DNA from: Anaerolineales bacterium
GTDB lineage: Bacteria > Chloroflexota > Anaerolineae > Epilineales > JAANWY01
NCBI GenBank assembly: GCA_018263655.1
Contig: JAANWY010000277.1
Coordinates: forward strand, 1-13,395
Direction: 5' to 3'
Length of the DNA stretch: 13,395 nucleotides
Both the position numbers and the translations under genes were made by a program. The notes beneath the pieces were generated by a model. It was not told the DNA's origin, did not search any database, and saw nothing but the letters and a program-made list of their open reading frames with translations. Positions 7,143 through 12,740 of this stretch are shown piece after piece; the stretch's first letter is position 1, and each line of letters opens with the position of its first letter.

Positions 7143-7286
7143 GTAACCGTTCAGATGGTGGGGACCCTTGCGAAGGTTTGCCACTCGCATTCGGGTCGAG
7201 GTGCCCCTCGCCCGTCGAAAATCGGTCTCTTGCCTGGGCGCTGCCACGGCTGCTCCTAACCTTCGCAAGGGTAGCTGAACGCTTAC
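7143..7286. repeat. Second inverted-repeat element between hisC and the CpXC gene
   Basis: A perfect 15-bp inverted repeat, ACCCTTGCGAAGGTT at 7164-7178 and its inverse at 7258-7272, is bracketed by a further inverted pair, CGTTCAG at 7148-7154 and CTGAACG at 7275-7281. About 80 bp lie between the arms. No target duplication is evident. It is probably another non-coding interspersed repeat. Confidence 0.55.
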
Positions 7287-7291
7287 AGATA

Positions 7292-7323
7292 GGGTCGGTG
7301 GGAGCAGCCGCTCCCACTGACCC
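7292..7323. repeat. Strong GC-rich hairpin just upstream of the CpXC gene
   Basis: Arms at 7292-7305 (GGGTCGGTGGGAGC) and 7310-7323 (GCTCCCACTGACCC) pair over 14 bp with one G-U pair and a 4-nt loop. It resembles a REP-type palindrome. It is followed by CCATCTTTCC rather than a T-run, so it is a poor intrinsic terminator. It lies about 30 bp before the start of the next gene and could shape the 5' leader. Confidence 0.55.
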
Positions 7324-7353
7324 CCATCTTTCCAGTCTAGAGATAACAAGGAT

Positions 7354-8676
7354 ATGCTTCCACCCCAACCCGTTCAAGTCACTTGTCCCCAGTGCAATCA
7401 ACCGTTCACAGCACAACTTCACAGCATCATCGATGCGGGCGAACAGCCCGAACTGAAGGACCAACTGCTGCGCGGCCGGCTCAACGTCGCCCAGTGCCCA
7501 CACTGCAGCGCCGCCGGCGCTATTGGCTCGCCGATACTGTATCACGATCCCGACAAAGAGCTGGCGTTCGTTCTGATGCCGACCGAGCTCAACTTGTCGA
7601 GAGACGAGCAAGAGACACTCATCGGCACGCTGACCAACACGCTGATGGATTCACTGCCGGCCGAGCAGCGCAAGGGCTACCTGCTGCAGCCGAGGACGTT
7701 CCTCAGTCTGGAAAACCTGATGCGCGCCGTCCTCGAAGCCGACGGCATCACGCCCGAGATGCTGGAATCACAGCAGAAGCGAGTGCAGTTACTCAACGAT
7801 CTGCGCAGCCGGATCGAGGATGAGGAGCAGTTCGAATCATTCGTCGAACAACACCGCGACGATGTCGACTATGAACTGTTCCTGATCCTCCGCGCCATGA
7901 TCGACACGGCACGCCAAGATGGTATGGACGCAGAAGCCGAAACACTCGAAGCGCTGCACCGCCGGCTGTTGGACATCACCGGCGGGCCCAGCGGTCCCGC
8001 GCCTGGTGAAGTCCAAGTAGAGAATTTCGATGACTTGCTGAACGTGATGCAAGATGTCGATAGCTCCGAGGAACTGCAAGCACTGGTGGCCACGAATCGG
8101 GCCGTTTTCGATTACGCCTTCTTCCAAGCGCTGACCAATCGGATTGAAGCAGCTGAACAATCCGGTGACACGGAGCGAGTGACCGAACTCCGTCAACTGC
8201 GCCAGGACATTCTGGGCGCCACAGAGACCGTTGATCGAGCTACGCAAGAAGCGCTTCAAGGTGCAGCACAGCGGCTGGGGGCGATTCTTGACGCCGACGA
8301 TCCACACGCTGCCATACGCGAGCAACTGGACGAAATCGACGAACCCTTCCTCATCGTCCTGTCGGCCAACATCGCCCAGGCGGAAGAACAAGGACAAGAC
8401 GATGTAGTGCAGGTGCTGCGCCATCTGCAGGACTACACGCTGGGCCTACTCGAAGAGCAGATGCCGCCCCAGGCACGGGTCCTCAACCGTCTGATGCGCG
8501 CTGATGGCGCCGACGAACGCACCAAGGTATTGGAAAACGCCGGCGATCTCGTAGACGCTGAACTCGTCCAGGCGCTGGAAGCCATCGCCGATAACGCGCG
8601 AGCTCAAGGACAGACACAGTTGGTGAACGAGGTGGATGAGTTGATCACGCTGGTCAAGGGCCACATCGATGGCTAG
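7354..8676 (+). CDS. CpXC domain protein with repeated helical tail
   Basis: The first roughly 130 residues are a CpXC domain: C11-P-Q-C14 and C48-P-H-C51 form a probable zinc knuckle pair, followed by a mixed segment with ILYHDPDKELAFVLMP. The remaining 300 residues are acidic and helical and contain four degenerate copies of a module of about 50 residues (roughly 156-208, 237-288, 315-366 and 386-436). The modules share a pattern of the type 'V..NR...DY.FF..L...I..A...G'. I know no established function for the family. The start ATG 7354 has AAGGA only 1 nt upstream, so a start slightly downstream is conceivable. Its stop overlaps the hisB start by 8 nt, so the two genes should be translationally coupled. 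No signal peptide or membrane segment is seen. Confidence 0.88.
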   Translation: MLPPQPVQVTCPQCNQPFTAQLHSIIDAGEQPELKDQLLRGRLNVAQCPHCSAAGAIGSPILYHDPDKELAFVLMPTELNLSRDEQETLIGTLTNTLMDSLPAEQRKGYLLQPRTFLSLENLMRAVLEADGITPEMLESQQKRVQLLNDLRSRIEDEEQFESFVEQHRDDVDYELFLILRAMIDTARQDGMDAEAETLEALHRRLLDITGGPSGPAPGEVQVENFDDLLNVMQDVDSSEELQALVATNRAVFDYAFFQALTNRIEAAEQSGDTERVTELRQLRQDILGATETVDRATQEALQGAAQRLGAILDADDPHAAIREQLDEIDEPFLIVLSANIAQAEEQGQDDVVQVLRHLQDYTLGLLEEQMPPQARVLNRLMRADGADERTKVLENAGDLVDAELVQALEAIADNARAQGQTQLVNEVDELITLVKGHIDG

Positions 8677-9271
8677 CGAGCGCAGGTCGCGCACAGCACA
8701 AGTCGAGCGCGAAACGTCCGAAACACAGATCCGCCTGACGCTGAACCTCGACGGTACTGGGCGTGCTGAGATCGACACCGGCGTCGGCTTCTTCGATCAC
8801 ATGCTGACGCTGATGACGGCCCACGGAGTGCTCGATCTCGAGGTGCAGGCCGAGGGCGATACTCACATCGACGACCACCACACCGTCGAGGACGCCGGCA
8901 TCGTGCTAGGCCAGGCGGTTCGGCAAGCGCTGGGCGACAAAGCCGGCATCCGCCGCTACGGCCACGCCATGGTACCGATGGACGAAGCCCTCGCCCTCGT
9001 CGCCTTGGACTGCTCCGGCCGCGGCCTGTTGGTCTTCGACGCCGAGTTCACACGCGACAAGATCGGCACCTTCGATACCGAACTGGTCGAGGAGTTTCTG
9101 CGCGCCGTGGCGCACAACGCTGGTATGACCCTGCACGTACGCTTGCTGGCCGGCGCCAACGCCCACCACCAGGCCGAGGCCATCTTCAAAGCCCTTGGCC
9201 AGGCGCTGCGCGCCGCCGTCGAACCCGACCCGCGCCGCGAGGGCATTCCATCAACCAAGGGGAGGTTGTAG
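8669..9271 (+). CDS. hisB: Imidazoleglycerol-phosphate dehydratase
   Basis: A manganese-dependent dehydratase that converts imidazole glycerol phosphate to imidazole acetol phosphate. At 200 residues it is the monofunctional form with no fused phosphatase. Metal and substrate motifs are complete: GVGFFDHML at 38-46, DDHHTVEDAG at 68-77, YGHAMVPMDEA near 97-107, and ANAHHQAEAIFKALG at 163-177 (H166, H167, E170). The start ATG 8669 lies inside the end of the CpXC gene, with its stop 3 nt further on, a classic coupled overlap. A tail EGIPSTKGRL of normal type ends the protein. Downstream comes a gap of 423 bp filled by a repeat element, so expression of hisHAFI may depend partly on another promoter. 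Confidence 0.98.
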   Translation: MASERRSRTAQVERETSETQIRLTLNLDGTGRAEIDTGVGFFDHMLTLMTAHGVLDLEVQAEGDTHIDDHHTVEDAGIVLGQAVRQALGDKAGIRRYGHAMVPMDEALALVALDCSGRGLLVFDAEFTRDKIGTFDTELVEEFLRAVAHNAGMTLHVRLLAGANAHHQAEAIFKALGQALRAAVEPDPRREGIPSTKGRL

Positions 9272-9347
9272 AGATCACTGAGTGATGAGTGTGAATCATG
9301 GAACGCTTAGCTTCCGTTTCTGCGTCAAAAAGTCGATTCCGCATATC

Positions 9348-9618
9348 TGTCATTCTGAACGGAGCGGCATCCAACTACCAACGAGAGCTATGTCCTTCAT
9401 AACACTCAACCTAACAGGACGCCCATAACGTAGAGAAGCGGAGTGAAGAATCTCCGCTAAACCTTACAGTGGAGGAGGCCGTAGCCTTAGCATTGAACGA
9501 ATCGACGGAGATTCTTCGCTTTCACACTTCGAATATGACGGTCGAAAAGCTGAGCGGACAGCTTCGATCATGTAGAACAATTCCCGTCGGTGTGTTCACT
9601 GAGCCGCTCAGAATGACA
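9348..9618. repeat. Interspersed inverted-repeat element between hisB and the DUF2442 gene
   Basis: Outer arms are TGTCATTCTGA at 9348-9358 and its exact inverse at 9608-9618. Inner arms are GAAGAATCTCCG at 9445-9456 and its exact inverse at 9506-9517. The sequence is of the widespread 'GTCATTCTGA..GGAGTGAAGAATCT' class. No ORF or clear target duplication is seen. It fills most of the 423-bp gap after hisB; the rest of the gap (9272-9347 and 9619-9694) shows nothing recognisable apart from a ribosome-binding site. Confidence 0.6.
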
Positions 9619-9694
9619 TATGACAGGACTTACGCGTAGTGGATCATGCGCAACTAGAAGCATGCCAGAAACCGCGCGTTTTCGAGGAATCATC

Positions 9695-9982
9695 ATGTTG
9701 TACCACGTAACAGATTTTGAAATCGTCGATGACTACACGCTGCATATCACGTTCAGTGACGGCAGCATCCGAGTCATCGACTTTGAACCCATTCTACATG
9801 GACCGGTCTTCGGTCCACTGCGAGACGTAGAGACTTTCAATCAAGTCAAACTGGACGAGGATTTTGGTACACTGGAATGGCCCACGGGGGCAGACATTGA
9901 TCCCACAGTCCTACACGACTGGCCAGAACACGTGGGCAACATCATTGAGCGGCGCAGAAAGCAGTTCGCCGTCACTTCGTAA
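9695..9982 (+). CDS. DUF2442 domain protein
   Basis: A 95-residue protein with the features of the DUF2442 family: DDYTLHITFSDGSIRVIDF near residues 10-28, then GPVFGPLRDVETFNQVKLD, GTLEWPTGADIDP and a final LHDWP segment. The function of the family is not established. Members are often found next to a DUF4160 gene, which is absent here. A good ribosome-binding site, GAGGA at 9684-9688, lies 6 nt before ATG 9695, and this decides the start over upstream in-frame codons, which lie in unrelated repeat-edge sequence. It ends 13 nt before hisH on the same strand and is probably co-transcribed with it. No membrane segment is seen. Confidence 0.85.
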   Translation: MLYHVTDFEIVDDYTLHITFSDGSIRVIDFEPILHGPVFGPLRDVETFNQVKLDEDFGTLEWPTGADIDPTVLHDWPEHVGNIIERRRKQFAVTS

Positions 9983-9995
9983 ATCACGATTCAGC

Positions 9996-10697
9996 ATGGA
10001 CACATCACACAACCCTTCGACAGGCTCAGGACGTCGCACGCAGTACGCAGCCCCCATCACCATCATCGACTACGGCATGGGCAACCTGCGCAGCGTCCAG
10101 AAAGCCTTCGAGCACATCGGCGCTGGCGCCGTCATCACAGCCGATGCCGGCATTGTCGACAAGGCGCCGGCCCTCGTGCTGCCCGGTGTGGGCGCTTTCG
10201 GCGACGCCATGCGCAACCTCCGCGACGCCGGCCTAGACACAGCCATCCACCGCACTGTCGAAGCCGGCAAGCCGTTCCTCGGCATCTGCCTCGGCCAGCA
10301 GCTCATGTTCGAGGAGAGCGAAGAGATGGGCCAGCATCGCGGATTGGGGCTGCTGCGCGGCCGCGTGCGGCGCTTTCGCAACGGCAAGCTTAAGGTGCCC
10401 CACATCGGCTGGAACCAGATCCACATCCAACGCAACGACCCGATCCTGGCCGGCGTTCCGCCCGAGAGCTTCGCTTATTTCGTGCACTCATATTACGTCG
10501 AGCCCCGAGATCCAGACGTCATCCTGGCGACGACCGACTATGGCATCGATTTCGCATCCATCGTCGGCCGAGACAGAATGTGGGGCATTCAGTTTCACCC
10601 CGAAAAGAGCCAGGACGTGGGGCTGCGGATCTTGAGAAACTTCGCCGGCATCGTGTTCGGCACTGACGAAACCCAATGGGCCCAAGCCAGGGGATAG
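9996..10697 (+). CDS. hisH: Imidazole glycerol phosphate synthase, glutaminase subunit
   Basis: The class I glutamine amidotransferase subunit supplies ammonia to HisF. The core begins at ITIIDYGMGNLRSV. The nucleophile is C98 in GICLGQQLMFEESEE, and the partner residues H201 and E203 are in QFHPEKSQDVGL; GVGAFGDAM and FVHSYYVEP are also typical. The protein has 233 residues, somewhat long for the family. The extra length is an N-terminal stretch of about 21 residues (MDTSHNPSTGSGRRTQYAAP) encoded in part by an interspersed repeat, CCCTTCGACAGGCTCAGGAC, at 10013-10032. ATG 9996 is the only suitable start because no start codon is present between the repeat and the conserved core. No Shine-Dalgarno sequence is clear. 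HisH forms a heterodimer with the product of hisF 0.75 kb downstream. Confidence 0.97.
   Translation: MDTSHNPSTGSGRRTQYAAPITIIDYGMGNLRSVQKAFEHIGAGAVITADAGIVDKAPALVLPGVGAFGDAMRNLRDAGLDTAIHRTVEAGKPFLGICLGQQLMFEESEEMGQHRGLGLLRGRVRRFRNGKLKVPHIGWNQIHIQRNDPILAGVPPESFAYFVHSYYVEPRDPDVILATTDYGIDFASIVGRDRMWGIQFHPEKSQDVGLRILRNFAGIVFGTDETQWAQARG
10013..10033 (+). repeat. Short interspersed repeat inside the hisH 5' end
   Basis: CCCTTCGACAGGCTCAGGAC is a widely dispersed bacterial interspersed-repeat motif. It is translated as PSTGSGR in the non-conserved N-terminus of HisH. A related sequence occurs inside hisF at 11865-11896. Confidence 0.55.
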
Positions 10698-10711
10698 GGA
10701 GCAACTAACAG

Positions 10712-11443
10712 ATGATCGTTTTTCCCGCCATCGACTTGCGACAGGGGCGCTGTGTGCGCCTTTACCAGGGTGACCCCGAACAAGAGGTCGTGTTCGGCCG
10801 AAATCCGGTCGCCATTGCTGAGCAATGGGTCGATCAGGGGGCCGAATGGCTCCATGTCGTCAACCTAGATGGCGCTTTCGGTGAAGCATCGGATAACTTG
10901 GGCGTTGTCGAAACAATCGCTAGCACGGTTGACGCACAGATTCAGTTCGGCGGTGGACTACGCAGCCTGGCAGACATGGCACAGATGCTGGAGAGAGGCG
11001 TCGCACGCGTCATCGTCGGCACGATGGCCATTACGGCGCCCGAGACCGTCGCCCAGGCCGTGGATCAATTTGGCGCAGAACGCCTCATCGTCGGCATCGA
11101 CGCCCGCGATGGGCGCGTGGCGACTCACGGCTGGAGAGAGACATCGGACACCGACGTCATGGACTTAGCCGAGCAGATCATGGCGCTGGGCGTCAACCGC
11201 GTGGTGTACACTGACATCGCGCGCGATGGCACAATGCGCGGGCCAGACGTCGCCGGTACCCGACGGCTCGCTGCCGAGACAGGGCTGAACGTGATCGCCT
11301 CAGGCGGGGTCGCGTCGCTCAACGACGTAAAAGCGCTGCGCGCCCACGAACACGCCGGCATCGAGGGTGTCATCATCGGCCAAGCACTTTATACCGGCGC
11401 CATCGACCTGGGTGAAGCCATCGAGGTCGCCGAGACGGAGTAA
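10712..11443 (+). CDS. hisA: ProFAR isomerase (HisA)
   Basis: A TIM-barrel isomerase that opens the ribose ring of ProFAR to give PRFAR. It has 243 residues, normal for the family. The two catalytic aspartates are in place: D8 in FPAIDLRQGRCVRLYQGD and D130 in LIVGIDARDG. Phosphate-binding segments FGGGLRS near 79-85, VNRVVYTDIARDGT and IASGGVASLND are intact. Nothing suggests the bifunctional PriA form, but sequence alone does not exclude it. ATG 10712 follows hisH by 14 bp, with a weak AGGGAG about 10 nt upstream. It ends 6 bp before hisF, so hisH, hisA, hisF and hisI form a tight block. Confidence 0.98.
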   Translation: MIVFPAIDLRQGRCVRLYQGDPEQEVVFGRNPVAIAEQWVDQGAEWLHVVNLDGAFGEASDNLGVVETIASTVDAQIQFGGGLRSLADMAQMLERGVARVIVGTMAITAPETVAQAVDQFGAERLIVGIDARDGRVATHGWRETSDTDVMDLAEQIMALGVNRVVYTDIARDGTMRGPDVAGTRRLAAETGLNVIASGGVASLNDVKALRAHEHAGIEGVIIGQALYTGAIDLGEAIEVAETE

Positions 11444-11449
11444 GACGCT

Positions 11450-12253
11450 ATGCTCGCGAAACGCATCATTCCCTGTCTCGACGTGCACGCCGGCCGCGTC
11501 GTCAAGGGTGTCCAGTTTGTCAATCTACGGGATGCCGGTGATCCGGTGGAGCAAGCCCAAGTCTACGACCGTGAGCGCGCCGACGAACTGGTCTTTCTGG
11601 ACATCACAGCGTCGCACGAAGGTCGCGACATCATGCTGAACATCGTGCGCCGCGTCGCTGACACCGTGTTCATCCCCTTCACCGTCGGTGGCGGCATCCG
11701 GACTGTGGACGATATGCGCATTATCTTGCGTGCCGGCGCCGATAAGATCTCGGTGAATACCGCCGCCGTCGAAAATCCGCACATCATCAATGAAGGCGCC
11801 GAACGGTTCGGCACGCAGTGCATTGTGGTTGCCATCGACGCCAAGTGGGAGACCAGCGCTGGACCTTTCGACTCCGCTCAGGACAGGCCTGAGGGAGGCG
11901 ATGGCTGGTGGCAGACGTACACCCACGGCGGGCGGAAGCCCCGCGGACTCGACGCCCTGAAGTGGGCCAAGGAGGCCGAAGCACGGGGCGCCGGCGAGAT
12001 TCTGCTGACCAGTATGGACACCGACGGCACACAGAACGGCTACAACCTTGACCTCACACGCGCTGTGTCCGACGCCGTTTCGATTCCAGTGATCGCCTCA
12101 GGCGGCGCCGGCCGCCTGGAACACTTCCACGCGGCCTTGACCGAGGGGGGTGCGCAAGCGGCGCTGGCTGCCTCGCTGTTCCACTATCGTCAGTTATCAG
12201 TGGGGGATGTTAAAGAGTATCTGCGTGAGCACGGCGTTCTCGTCAGACCGTAG
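11450..12253 (+). CDS. hisF: Imidazole glycerol phosphate synthase, cyclase subunit
   Basis: A TIM-barrel cyclase that uses ammonia from HisH to turn PRFAR into imidazole glycerol phosphate and AICAR. Catalytic D11 (IIPCLDVHAGRVVKGVQF) and D130 (VVAIDAKW) are present, as are FTVGGGIR, ISVNTAA, GEILLTSMDTDGT and VIASGGAGRLEHF. At 267 residues it is longer than the usual 250-255. The excess lies in a loop right after D130, residues about 135-152 (ETSAGPFDSAQDRPEGGD), where relatives go almost directly from the aspartate strand to a short GW..Y.HGGR segment. The inserted codons are an interspersed repeat. The start ATG 11450 is 6 bp after hisA. The gene ends 2 bp before hisI. Confidence 0.98.
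   Translation: MLAKRIIPCLDVHAGRVVKGVQFVNLRDAGDPVEQAQVYDRERADELVFLDITASHEGRDIMLNIVRRVADTVFIPFTVGGGIRTVDDMRIILRAGADKISVNTAAVENPHIINEGAERFGTQCIVVAIDAKWETSAGPFDSAQDRPEGGDGWWQTYTHGGRKPRGLDALKWAKEAEARGAGEILLTSMDTDGTQNGYNLDLTRAVSDAVSIPVIASGGAGRLEHFHAALTEGGAQAALAASLFHYRQLSVGDVKEYLREHGVLVRP
11861..11896 (+). repeat. Interspersed repeat inserted in frame in hisF
   Basis: The core CCTTTCGACTCCGCTCAGG followed by ACAGGCCTGAGG belongs to the same dispersed class as the motif at the 5' end of hisH. It contains a short inverted repeat (CTCAGG..CCTGAG). It is translated as GPFDSAQDRPEG and keeps the frame. Confidence 0.6.
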
Positions 12254-12255
12254 GG

Positions 12256-12612
12256 GTGAGTATGCTACAAGATATCAAGTGGGATGATCGAGGCTTAGTG
12301 CCGGCCATCGTCCAAGACGCAAGAAACAGCCAGGTGCTGATGCTCGCCTACATGAATCGGGAGTCGCTCCAGCTCACATTGCAGACCGGCGAGACACACT
12401 TCTGGAGCCGCAGCCGGCAGGAGCTGTGGCACAAGGGAGCGACATCGGGCAACATCCAGCACGTTCGCGAGATCCGCTACGACTGCGACGCCGATACGCT
12501 GCTGGTGCAAGTGGAGCCGGCGGGGCCGGCTTGTCACACGGGGGAAGTGAGTTGCTTCTATCGGATCGGGTGGTCAGCGGATGGGCTGTCAACGGATAGG
12601 GGAACGGATTAG
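12256..12612 (+). CDS. hisI: Phosphoribosyl-AMP cyclohydrolase
   Basis: It hydrolyses the adenine ring of PR-AMP to give ProFAR and needs zinc and magnesium. Family motifs are complete: VLMLAYMN near 27-34, HFWSRSRQELWHKGATSGN near 48-66, the Mg-binding DCDAD at 76-80, and GPACHTGEVSCFYR near 90-103 with zinc-binding C93 and C100. It is the monofunctional form; no HisE pyrophosphohydrolase follows. The last 15 residues (IGWSADGLSTDRGTD) are not family-like and are encoded by the repeat tract that starts directly after the conserved CFYR. GTG 12256 gives 118 residues; ATG 12262 is an equally good start. It is the last his gene in the window. Confidence 0.96.
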   Translation: MSMLQDIKWDDRGLVPAIVQDARNSQVLMLAYMNRESLQLTLQTGETHFWSRSRQELWHKGATSGNIQHVREIRYDCDADTLLVQVEPAGPACHTGEVSCFYRIGWSADGLSTDRGTD

Positions 12613-12720
12613 CGGATCTGTGGTCAGCGGATGGCCTCCGGCTTATCGGATTATCGGATATGGGGTCAACGGATTGGCTTCGCCGAATCGGATGATCGGA
12701 TGATGGATAATCGGATGGCT
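12562..12720 (+). repeat. CGGATNATCGGAT repeat tract, left copy
   Basis: The tract is built from AGCGGATGG, ATCGGATTATCGGAT and GGATTGGCTTCGCCGAATCGG modules. It begins inside the last codons of hisI and fills most of the gap to the next gene. A 33-bp block at 12670-12702 is perfectly inverted at 13300-13332, and a 15-bp block GGGTGGTCAGCGGAT at 12568-12582 is inverted at 13328-13342. Confidence 0.75.
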
Positions 12721-12740
12721 CACGGACGACAAGGGAAAGT

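Noticed and set aside
7292..7323. Rho-independent terminator
   Set aside because: The stem is strong but is followed by mixed sequence rather than a T-run, and it lies in front of a gene in the same direction.
7081..7611. A 176-residue minus-strand open frame and a 109-residue plus-strand frame (7127-7456) across the hisC-CpXC gap
   Set aside because: Both run through inverted repeats and into the CpXC gene in a wrong frame; the apparent proteins are repeat translations.
12562..12720. CRISPR array
   Set aside because: The repeated modules are short, variable and directly adjacent, without regular unique spacers of constant length.
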